Source: Chamaelirium japonicum (Eukaryota; Streptophyta; Magnoliopsida; Liliales; Melanthiaceae). Taken from it: a DNA stretch of 64,000 nt. Below are positions 55,930 through 64,000 of this stretch, piece by piece. The position numbers were made by a program, and so were the translations under genes. The notes under the pieces were generated by a model. It saw nothing but the letters and a program-made list of their open reading frames with translations. It had not been told where the DNA came from and made no database searches. Numbering within the stretch: position 1 is the stretch's first letter; each line of letters opens with the position of its first letter. The stretch spans positions 1 through 64,000 of the forward strand of contig CANTAL010000146.1 of NCBI GenBank assembly GCA_947650365.1, given 5' to 3'.

Positions 55930-56430
55930 AGGCTCTACCAGGAGCCCGCCCAAAATTCGCCCAGGAGCTCGCCCAAATTCGCCCAGGAGCTCGCCCAAAG
56001 TTCGCTCAGGAGCTCGCTCTCATAGCCCGTGAGGAGCTCGCCCCGCTTGGAGCTGGATGGACACCTTGTATCTGAGTGCAGCTCGCCCCACCAAGAGCTG
56101 GCGCCCTCCCAGACCCCGCAGGAGCACGCCCAAATTCTGTAAATGGCTTAGACAAAGAGCGCGAAGGAGCTCGCCAGGCTCGTTCAGGGGCTCGCCTAAG
56201 TTCTCTCAGGAGTTCATCCGAGCTCGTTCGGGGGCTCGCCAATGCTCGCTCAGGAGCTTGCCAAAGCTCGCTCAGGAGCTCGCCCAAGCTCGTTCGGGGG
56301 CTCGCCAAAGCTCGCTCAGGAGCTCGCCCAAGCTCACTCAGGAGCTCGCCCAAGCTCGCTCAGGAGCTCGCCCAAGCTCGCTCAGGAGCTCGCCCGAGCT
56401 CGCTCAGAAGCTCGCCAAGCTCGTCCAGAC
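55930..56430 (+). repeat. 22-bp GAGCTC-rich minisatellite in the LTR of element B
   Basis: Imperfect units of the type AGGAGCTCGCCC plus AAGCTCGCTC run through U3, with an interruption near 56040-56160. Apparent open frames in both strands are by-products. Confidence 0.8.
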
Positions 56431-56850
56431 CCCTGTTTATCGAAGAGGTCGCTCCTACGAGGTCCGACTCTTGATAGATATAGAGGAAAGGACGGAGCAA
56501 TGGAGGGCGAGCTCGCCCTGGCTTCCCACCAGAGGTCGCCCCCAGTAAAAGCAGCATAAAGATTACCAGGTGTCGAGAACCCACTGAAGCTACGTGGACG
56601 TTTGCAGTCCACGGAAGCCCATCGGAGTCGGTTTGAGACCTCCCAGACTTGAACATTCTAGAAGATTCCCCTGGCGGCAATAGAACAGCAGCTGCTGTCC
56701 CCCACTACTTCATCAGGCGAGCTAGACGACAAAGAATGTCAGGGGTCCAAGTTCCAAGAACTGTCAGAGACTATTGTAGGCTAGAACATGGGGGCCTAGA
56801 AGGTGCCAGAAAGAGCTTCCACGCGTCGCAAACCGATAGGTCGTCCATGT

Positions 56851-56860
56851 CTATAAAGGC
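56851..56860 (+). promoter_or_regulatory. TATA-like box of element B LTR
   Basis: CTATAAAGGC is in the position of the TATA box of A, about 195 bp before the LTR end. Confidence 0.7.
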
Positions 56861-57055
56861 ACACCCCCTGGCTCCAAAGGACAGGTTCGAAATCCCTTTC
56901 CCTACCACTTTGGTATACAACAGCTCTCCGTTGTGCTACCGTAACTGACTTGAGCGTCGGAGGGTCTGCGCTCCTAAGGGAGCCAGTCGTTCTCACGTTT
57001 CTCTTTTCTTGATCTTACAGGTGGCTCGCAAGGACCAGGAAAAATCCCCCAAACA

Positions 57056-57073
57056 TTTGGCGCCGTCTGTGGG
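57056..57073 (+). promoter_or_regulatory. Primer binding site, element B
   Basis: TTTGGCGCCGTCTGTGGG directly follows the LTR and is identical to the site in element A. Confidence 0.85.
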
Positions 57074-57143
57074 ATCCGACTGGTTCCTGCGAGAACGCCC
57101 ACGACCATACGGTTGTGCGCTGACGGCTTTCATAACCCCGAAG

Positions 57144-59645
57144 ATGGCTCCGGCAACCAGGGGACGTAGGCGGACGAGGGCTCGTATGGGGTCTGTACAC
57201 AGCGAACCCCCCGCAGAGACTCCCCAGCCCCTTGTCCCGCTCAGTGACCAGCTCCTGTTGGAGATGTTGGCCACCCAGCGGGCAATGATGGAGGAGTTGA
57301 CGCGCTTGCGTCAGGCTCCGGCGGTTACCCGGCGGTCGGGACCATCGAGGCCCGCGTCCCCCGCGCGACCTCCCGTCTCGTCACGTCTGCCCACGACCGT
57401 CCCAGCACGGCGAACTTCTCGCCCGGAACCCCCGGTCGAGAGGACGACCGTGCGTGGAGCGAAGGAGACCCCGCTCACAAGGTTACAGAAGCTTGTAACC
57501 CAGCGGTCCAGCAACCAGGCAACCTCGCGCGCGACCATCCCTCGCCGACGTAGCCGGAGCGTCGACTCTGACGGGTCGGAGGCGAGGTCTCAAGAGAGGG
57601 ATCGCGACCCGCGCCATCGGCGACGAGGGAAAGAGCCCGCGGTGGCTATACCTTCCGAACCTCGAGAGGCGACGGCCTCCCACAGACCAACCGCCTCGCT
57701 GAAGGGATCCGCGCGCGAGCAGCCAGGAGGCCGCCGATCGGTGGCTCCCGAGGGTCGCCGTGGGGTGGATCCGGAACTCCCTAGAGGGAGTGCGCACGAG
57801 CGCCTAGGACCTGCGCAGCCGCCTTTGGGATTTCTCCCTGGGCCCTGGCAGCGACCTAGTGCGCCAGTGGATTTGCTGGAGGACCTCGCCGCCCACGGAG
57901 GAAGCTCGCCCTTCACCAGCGAGGTCCACCGAGGGGGTTTTCCGCATCACTGGACCCCCCCGAAGTTTGTTCTGTTCGACGGGTCGCAAGATCCCGTCGA
58001 CCATCTTTTGGCTTACAGGAAACTTCTGTTTTTCCGGGACCAGGACCACGTCCTGTGTAGAGCGTTCCCGAGCAGTCTGACTGGCTCGGCGTTGAATTGG
58101 TTTCACAAGCTGCCGCCCGGCGTGATCCCCGACTTTCCAACTCTCTCTAGGCTATTCCTGGAGCAGTATCGCTGCAATAGGCAGCCCCCGAAGAGGATTG
58201 AGTCCCTGTTTACTCTAGCCATGGGAGCTCGCGAAACGCTCCGGTGCTTCGCAACGCGATTCCGAAGCGCTTATCTCGCTCTGGAAGACGCGGCAGGCCA
58301 GGATCGTACCGTGGTGAGTGCTTTTAGAAGCGCCCTTCCTGAGGGGGGCAAGCTTCATGACGCCTTGGTGATCAAGGACCCTCGCACAATGGTCGAGCTA
58401 TTCGCCCTAGTCCAGCAACACATCAAGCTCGAAGATGCGGTGCTAGATCGGAAGGGAAAGACAGTGGAGCAGCGACCTCCTCCGGCTTTGCGACCTCTTG
58501 TCGTTAAGGCCGTGGAGAGGAGGGAGGTGCCACTTACGGTACCCTTGTCCGGACCTGCCGCAGCTCCTGCAGTACAGCCCCCTGAAGCACCCGCGGCGGT
58601 CGCTGGAAGGCCGGCGAACTGGCGCTTGCCTCCGGGACCCGGGGAACGGGACTTCACCGTGCTGACCCACTCGCCGGGGCAAATTTTCCACCAGATTCGA
58701 AATGAGCCTTTCTTCCAGTACCCGCCACCCCTACAGGTCGGAGAGCCCGGCTCTACCGACAACTCGCGGCGGTGCGCTTTTCATCGAAGCCCTGGGCATC
58801 ACACTAATAGATGCCGGGCTCTGAAAAACCACCTGGAGGATTTGGTCACCTTGGGGCACTTGAACCACTTCATCTCGCCCCCGAGGAGGTTCGAGGTGAT
58901 TCCAGAGCGAGTCCCTCGGGAGGGAGATCGCCCAGGACTCGCGGAGCCCGCCTTACCTCCGCCTCCCCCGGGAGGACCGGCGATCTGCCACACCATTAGT
59001 GGGCGGCTGAGCGGCCCCAGATCAAGTAATGAAGCCCGCCGGCGAGTCAGGGAGATGGAGCGAGCGCAGAAGGTATTTTCTATCTCGCTAACTCCTACTT
59101 TACTTCGAGCACCAAGGGTGGAAGCCCGAGATTTCCTTTGGTTTTCGGAGGACGACATGGCTGGGGTCGTCACGCCCCACAATGACCCCCTCGTCATACG
59201 CCTGATGATGGCAAACATCGAGGTGAGGCGAGCTCTGGTGGATTCTGGGAGCGCCGTTGACATACTTTTTCTATCGGCTTACCTGCGAATGGGGTTGAAA
59301 CTCGCCGACTTGTCTCCTTCGACGAGCTCCCTCAGTGGATTCACCGGTGAGGTCGCCAAAGTAGCGGGAGAGATAACCCTTACCGTGATAGCGGGCCCGG
59401 AAGCTCGCCAAGTCCGCTTCGCGGTAGTCGACGGGAATTCTGCCTTTAACGCCATCCTGGGGCGGCCTTGGCTGAGGCAGATGAAGGCGGTATCTTCACC
59501 CAACCATCAGGCCCTCAAATTCCCAACCACGAGCGGGGTCGTAGTTATTCGGGGTGATCAGGTAACCGCAACCAGATGCGAGCAGGATGCTCCTCACCTC
59601 ATGGACATGGAGGTCGCCGAGGCCAAAAGGCCCGCACCCTCCTAG
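57144..59645 (+). CDS. gag-pro: gag-protease of element B (833 aa before UAG)
   Basis: This encodes the structural Gag and aspartic protease of the particle, which assembles in the cytoplasm. I chose the ATG at 57144 (MAPATRGRRRTRAR) over one at 57009 that lies within the LTR, because the former follows the PBS and is matched in element A. Visible parts: an Arg/Pro-rich N-terminal region to about residue 260; a retrotransposon gag domain at about 270-440, starting at VLFDGSQDPVDHLL; a zinc-knuckle-like CX2HX4HX4C at 544-557; and a protease with DSGS at 700-703, followed by ILGRPWL. The frame is unbroken. Residues 391-424 are coded by a 102-bp segment with GT-AG ends that element A lacks. The stop is UAG followed by CAAUUA, with pol in the same frame, so readthrough probably makes a Gag-Pol fusion. 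Confidence 0.9.
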   Translation: MAPATRGRRRTRARMGSVHSEPPAETPQPLVPLSDQLLLEMLATQRAMMEELTRLRQAPAVTRRSGPSRPASPARPPVSSRLPTTVPARRTSRPEPPVERTTVRGAKETPLTRLQKLVTQRSSNQATSRATIPRRRSRSVDSDGSEARSQERDRDPRHRRRGKEPAVAIPSEPREATASHRPTASLKGSAREQPGGRRSVAPEGRRGVDPELPRGSAHERLGPAQPPLGFLPGPWQRPSAPVDLLEDLAAHGGSSPFTSEVHRGGFPHHWTPPKFVLFDGSQDPVDHLLAYRKLLFFRDQDHVLCRAFPSSLTGSALNWFHKLPPGVIPDFPTLSRLFLEQYRCNRQPPKRIESLFTLAMGARETLRCFATRFRSAYLALEDAAGQDRTVVSAFRSALPEGGKLHDALVIKDPRTMVELFALVQQHIKLEDAVLDRKGKTVEQRPPPALRPLVVKAVERREVPLTVPLSGPAAAPAVQPPEAPAAVAGRPANWRLPPGPGERDFTVLTHSPGQIFHQIRNEPFFQYPPPLQVGEPGSTDNSRRCAFHRSPGHHTNRCRALKNHLEDLVTLGHLNHFISPPRRFEVIPERVPREGDRPGLAEPALPPPPPGGPAICHTISGRLSGPRSSNEARRRVREMERAQKVFSISLTPTLLRAPRVEARDFLWFSEDDMAGVVTPHNDPLVIRLMMANIEVRRALVDSGSAVDILFLSAYLRMGLKLADLSPSTSSLSGFTGEVAKVAGEITLTVIAGPEARQVRFAVVDGNSAFNAILGRPWLRQMKAVSSPNHQALKFPTTSGVVVIRGDQVTATRCEQDAPHLMDMEVAEAKRPAPS
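58314..58415 (+). other. Candidate exitron (in-frame intron) within gag
   Basis: The segment begins GTGAGTGC and ends CTAGTCCAG, is 102 bp long (34 codons) and has no stop. In element A exactly this segment is absent, the flanks being joined as ACCGTG to CAACAC. The boundaries fit a GU-AG intron, with 1 bp of ambiguity. It codes the conserved C-terminal part of the gag domain, so splicing would give a shortened Gag. A plain deletion is the alternative. Confidence 0.5.
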
Positions 59646-59651
59646 CAATTA
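59643..59651 (+). promoter_or_regulatory. Candidate UAG readthrough site between gag-pro and pol (element B)
   Basis: TAG followed by CAATTA fits the UAG-CAR-YYA leaky-stop context. The frame before and after is the same and is open for 833 codons upstream and over 1000 downstream. There is no pol ATG close to the stop. The 59736 start sometimes proposed is GTG. Confidence 0.75.
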
Positions 59652-62600
59652 CCGCCAGCTACGAGCGAGCTCCTGGGGAGTCCGCTGGGAACCTCCTCGC
59701 CTAAATCCCCTGCTCCATCCCCGGGTGGGAGCGGTGTGGATCTTAAGTTGGAGGAAGGTCGCCTGACAACCCCCAGGGAAGGAAGCTTTCCAGTTGCCGA
59801 ACCACTGCAAAAGATCGACGTGGGCGGCACAGAAGGGCCGAGAATTGTTAGTCTCGGGACCTCGTTAACCAAGGGCGAGGTCCAAGCCATAACCAGCTTG
59901 CTCAGGGAATACTGCGACGTATTCGCCTGGAGCTTCGCAGACATGCCAGGGATTGACCCGGAGGTCGCCTGTCATCGCCTGCACACCGTGAAGGAGTTCC
60001 CGCCGGTCAAACAGAAAGCTCGGCACATACCTGCTGCGAAATCCATCGCAGTAGCGGCGGAGCTAGAAAAGCTAGAGCGAGCTGGCTTCATACGTGAGGC
60101 ACACTTCCCCGAGTGGATCTCCAACATCGTGGCGGTGCCTAAGAAGAGCGGAGCGGTCAGAGTATGCATCGACTTCTCCGACCTCAATAAGGCATGCCCG
60201 AAGGATGGTTTTCCTCTTCCAAGAATAGGCGCGCTGGTCGACGCGGCTGTTGGGTTCCGGGCTCTATCTTTCATGGATGGATACTCAGGGTATAACCAAA
60301 TACCCCTCCACCCCGAGGATCAAGAGAAGACCGCTTTCTACTCCGGAGCGGGCTACCAGAAGCTGTACTGCTATCGAGTGATGCCCTTCGGACTCAAGAA
60401 CGCTAGAGCGACCTACCAAAGGTTAGTCACTCAAATGTTTAAAAATCAGATCGGCAGAAATGTCGAGGTTTATGTTGACGACCTTCTGGTAAAAAGTCGA
60501 GAGCGAGGAGGGCATGTCGCCGACCTCCGCGAAACCTTCGAAATACTGAGAAAGTACCGAATGAGGCTGAACCCGACGAAGTGCGCATTCGGGGTGACTT
60601 CGGGGAAATTCCTCGGGTACCTGGTCACCCACAGGGGGATCGAGGCCGACCCTAGGCAAATCCGAGCACTTGTCGAAATGCCCGCACCAAGAACCCGGCA
60701 AGAAGTCCAGAGATTGAGCGGACGAATCGCCGCGCTCAACCGGTTTATATCCAAATCCTCAGACAATTGCCGACCTCTTTTCGAGCTGCTGCGAAAAGGA
60801 GCAAGCATTTGCTGGGATGAAAATTGCGAGCGCGCCTTTCAGAAGATCAAGGACTATCTTGCGAGCCCACCGATCCTAGCGGCACCAAAAGATGGAGCCG
60901 AGCTTGGCGTGTATCTCGCGGTCACGGAGAACGCCGTAAGCGGGGTCCTGGTAGTGGAAGAAGCAAAGGTAGAGCGGCCTGTCTACTTTGTGAGCCACAC
61001 GATGCTTCCCGCCGAGCTCCGGTATCGACCAATCGAGAAGGTCGCTTTGGCCTTGGTCCTTACCGCGAGGAAGCTTCACCCCTACTTCTCGGCGCACACT
61101 GTCAAAGTCATCACGGAACACCCCCTGAAGAGCGCCCTCTCCAGGCCTTCGGTAGCCGGCAGGTTGTATCGATGGTCTGCCGAGCTCGCCGCCTATGGAT
61201 TGGAGTACGTCCCTCGAATTGCTGTCAAAGGGCAGGCTCTCGCCGATTTCTTGGCGGACTTCCCCATAGAAGAACCAGTCCAGTACCAGGAGGATGAGCC
61301 AACGGAGGCACACCCTGGGAAGGCGAGGTTCTTGGACATCCAAGGCGAGCGTCCTCCAAATGAGCGTCCAGAGGCGACGGGATGGGAATTGTTCGTCAAT
61401 GGATCCTCCAACGCTTTGGGGGCTGGGATCGGGGTCGCTCTGATCGCCCAAGAGGTGCTACTTGAGAAGTCAGTCCGGCTGGATTTCGCTGCCACCAACA
61501 ATGAAGCAGAGTACGAGGCGTTACTGGCTGGTCTGGAGCTCGCTCAAGAGGTAGGCGCCAAATGCTTGAAAGTCTTTAGTGATTCCCAGCTAATTATTTG
61601 TCAAATCAATGGGGAGTACGCCTCCCGGGATGCACGAATGGCGATCTATGTGGATCTGGTGAAGGGCAAGGCTGCGGAGTTCGAAAAGATTTCTTTCGAG
61701 CAAATTTCGCGAGCCGATAATAGGCGAGCTGATGCCTTAGCAAATGCCGCCTCCTTGCTGGGAACATCAGAAGCTCGCCAGATTCTTATTGAGGTCCAGA
61801 ATCAATCTCGGCTCCAGCTGGCAGAGCCCGCAGTTAACCAAGTTTCTGCCGACGTATCTCCTGGCGGGTGGATCGCTCCCATCCTTCGCTTTCTTCGGAA
61901 GGGCGAGCTTCCAGAGGGTAGAGAGGAAGCCCGGCGAGTGGAGAAATGCGCTGGGCGCTATCTCATTCGCTGGGATCGTCTTTTTCGGAGATCTTTTGGC
62001 GGGCCAAACCTTCGCTGCATCGAGAGCCCGGAGACCGAAGAAGTTCTGAATGGCATTCATTCTGGCGAGCTGGGAAACCACGCTGGTGGACGGTCTCTAA
62101 CAGCAAAAGTACGGAGGCAAGGGTACTGGTGGCCCATTCTGGAGCAAGACGCTTTGAAGGTCGTCCAGAGGTGCGTCCAATGCCAGAAGCACGCCCCGAT
62201 AATTCACTTGCCCGCAGAAGAATTGCACCCTCTGGCGAGCCCCTGGCCCTTCCAGCAATGGGGGTTGGACATTGTGGGACCTTTCCCGGTGTCAGCCCGG
62301 CAAAAGAAATTCATCTTAATAGCTACGGACTACTTCACCAAATGGGTGGAAGCGGTCCCGCTAGCTAAGATTGGTGAGAAGCAAGTCAAGGACTTCCTTT
62401 GGAAGAATATTTTATGCCGCTTTGGGCTGCCCCGAGTACTCATCACCGACAATGGTCGCCAGTTCGACAATCGCTTGATCAGAAGCTTTTGTGTTGAATA
62501 TGGGGTCGACCTAAGGTTCTCATCCCCGAGGTACCCTCAAAGCAACGGGCAGGCCGAAGCTACGAACCGAGTAATCCTAGACAACCTCAAGAAAAGGTTG

Positions 62601-63104
62601 GAAGGAAAGAAAGGACTGTGGGAGCAGGAGCTCGACGGCGTGCTGTGGGCTTATCGTACCACTCCACGTCGCTCGACCGACGAATCACCTTTCAGCCTAA
62701 CTTACGGATGTGAAGCCGTGCTGCCCATCGAAGCCGAGCTGCCAACGGAAAGAAAGCTCGCCGCAGGTGAAGTCGATAACGACGCTCTGCTCACCGACTC
62801 CCTCGACCAGCTCGAAGAAAGACGAGAGCGCGCCAATCTACATCTCGCTGGATACCGACAAGAAATGAAGCGCGCTTAGAACAAAAGAGTTCGCCATCGA
62901 GCATTCAAAGCTGGGGACATGGTGATGAGGAAGGTGTTCGCAAACACTCAAGAGCCTAATGCAGGAAAGCTCGCGGCGAACTGGGAAGGCCCCTACATAA
63001 TACGCGAAGCACGAGGCCAAGGGGCTTACCAGTTGATGACCGCTGAAGGCGACCTGTTAGAGCGACCTTGGAACGCTTTGCACCTTCGCAAGTTCTATGC
63101 ATAA
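59646..63104 (+). pseudogene. pol: pol of element B, one premature stop near the integrase end
   Basis: About 1152 codons, read by continuation through the UAG. Counting from the first codon after it: reverse transcriptase with MDGYSGYNQ (Asp 211) and YVDD (276-279); a first RNase H region near 420-500 whose usual first catalytic Asp is replaced (YLAVTENAVS); a second, archaeal-like RNase H whose FVNGSS has Asn at 585, where element A has Asp, with Glu 622 and Asp 646 kept; an HHCC finger from His 805; an integrase core with Asp 875, Asp 935 and Glu 971, that is D,D(35)E; and a GPY module near 1130. There is no chromodomain. TAG at 62877-62879 stands for the TAC seen in A and removes the last 75 residues, including GPY. 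An Arg replaces the usual Gly in KNARATYQR. The copy is close to intact but probably inactive. Confidence 0.9.
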
Positions 63105-63212
63105 GTGAATTTTGTAAATTATCGTTTGAAGTTATGAATGAATGATGGGGTTTTCCACAAAGAATTCCACCCGGAAGCTCGCCGCACCAAGAACTCGCTT
63201 GATCTACAAAGC

Positions 63213-63603
63213 AGTCCGCCGTTGTGCGGACTTAAAGCAAGACAAGGATCCTCAGAGGCAGCCAGTGGGCGACCTTGAGCTTCCCGGGGCAGTCCGCCGT
63301 TGTGCGAACTTAAAGCAAGACCGGGATCCTCAGAGGCAGCCAGTGGGCGACCTTGAGCTTCCCGGGGCAGTCCGCCGTTGTGTGAACTTAAAGCAAGACC
63401 GGGATCCTCAGAGGCAGCCAGTGGGCGACCTTGAGCTTCCCGGGACAGTCCGCCATTGTGCGGACTTAAAGCTAGACCGGGATCCTCAGAGGCAGCCAAT
63501 GGGCGACCTTGAGCTTCCCGGGGAAGTCCGCTGCCAAGTGGACTCTAAGCCTAACCAGGATCCTTCGCGTTCACCTGCCATGAACGGAAGCATCCTGGCG
63601 TTG
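63213..63603 (+). repeat. 78-bp tandem repeat downstream of pol (element B)
   Basis: Units begin at 63213, 63291, 63369 and 63447, with a diverged last one near 63525, against seven plus a diverged unit in A. The end unit and flanks match A, so copies were gained or lost within the array. The 26-codon frame is open here too. Confidence 0.9.
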
Positions 63604-64000
63604 GCATACCCCTCGAAGGGCGAGCCCGCCGAACAGGACCATCGAGAGAAATTAACCGGGCAGGGGGCAGCTAGCACTTATTAGTTTCATTTAAAAATAA
63701 AAATGGTTTTTAGTCTCTGAGTGTAGGGAAGTTTTTGAAATCCTTTGTTTTGCTTAAACGTTTTCCGGGCTCAGAGGCTATCGAGTTTTTGCGAGCATGC
63801 CGAGTTTTTCGTTTGCATATACTTTAAAATAAAAGGTTGAATCGAATTAGCTGCCTCGCCCGGGGTATCACTCTCGAGATCGCTGCGAACTCCTAGAACG
63901 GACTCGAAAGCAAGACAGAGAAAGAAATGGAAACAAGCGGACTCAAAAAGTTTCATTTCATTCATTAGTTAAAGATTACAAAAAGATTACAGAGATACAG
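63604..64000. other. AT-rich spacer, start of the antisense-gene side (element B)
   Basis: This matches 45171-45560 of element A, with the same AT-rich tracts and CCCGGGGTATCACTCTCG. No gene is seen. By comparison the antisense gene should begin (at its 3' end) within some tens of bases past the window. Confidence 0.7.

Larger units (their letters stand above)
55820..57055 (+). repeat. 5' LTR of element B
   Basis: About 1236 bp remain, ending CCCCCAAACA before the PBS. The leader (CTCGCACAGGAGTTCGCCC) is present once, without the 340-bp duplication of A. It includes about 110 bp around 56530-56640 that A lacks. The end of the LTR again carries a pyrimidine tract with TTACAG. Confidence 0.9.
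55820..64000 (+). mobile_element. Ty3/gypsy Tat-type LTR retrotransposon (element B), 5' end clipped, runs off window
   Basis: The element belongs to the same family as A and has the same orientation. The LTR starts at GCTGAAACTCGCACAGG, so about the first ten bases of the family LTR (TGTTGGGGGT) are missing at the junction with the satellite. PBS, gag-pro and pol follow with nearly intact frames. The window ends in the spacer just short of where the antisense gene would start, so that gene, the polypurine tract and the 3' LTR cannot be judged. The target-site duplication cannot be checked. Confidence 0.93.

Noticed and set aside
57009-57143. ATG at 57009 as the gag start of element B
   Set aside because: It lies within the LTR before the PBS and is not shared in frame with element A. 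The ATG at 57144 is matched by 38581.
63945-63970. Satellite-like words in the retroelement (TTTCATTTCATTCATTAG here, ATGAATGAATGG near 44468 and 63133) as the source of the satellite
   Set aside because: The matches are short AT-rich words without the CGTACG core, so chance is enough to explain them.

Overview
The window looks like nuclear heterochromatin of a flowering plant. Two repeat types fill it: a large short-monomer satellite and two related Ty3/gypsy LTR retrotransposons inserted in that satellite. I see no host gene, tRNA, rRNA or CRISPR array. The plant assignment rests on the retrotransposons. They are of the Tat type: no chromodomain, two RNase H regions in pol, long 3' regions with tandem repeats, and an extra antisense gene. 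The species cannot be named from this sequence.

Layout: 1-37352 is satellite with a basic 23-bp monomer and a common 28-bp variant. 37353-50879 is a complete but heavily mutated 13.5-kb element (element A) with a 5-bp target-site duplication GTATC. 50885-55819 is the satellite continuing. From about 55820 to the window end is a second, much better preserved element (element B). Its first few LTR bases are missing and its 3' end lies beyond the window.

The satellite is a mosaic. I count about 48 switches of strand orientation, falling into about a dozen recurring junction types. A module of about 4.2 kb with seven switches appears twice, 12.6-12.8 kb apart. This suggests inversions that each happened once and were then amplified as parts of larger blocks.

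The retrotransposons share one plan: LTR, PBS, gag-protease, an in-frame UAG in a CAA-UUA context, RT, RNase H, a second (archaeal-like) RNase H, integrase with a GPY module, a 78-bp tandem repeat, and (seen only in A) a 3-kb antisense gene with its own TATA box and a 76-nt intron, then 146-bp tandem repeats, a polypurine tract and the 3' LTR. Both copies keep the UAG-CAA-UUA, which points to stop-codon readthrough as the way pol is expressed. Element A lacks a 102-bp in-frame piece of gag that in B starts with GTGAGT and ends with CCAG. It may have been copied from a spliced RNA. A's LTRs differ by only about 2% although its coding region has at least eleven breaks, so A was probably mobilised in trans when already defective.

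All alignments, counts and breakpoint positions were made by eye. Satellite breakpoints are good to about 10 bp.
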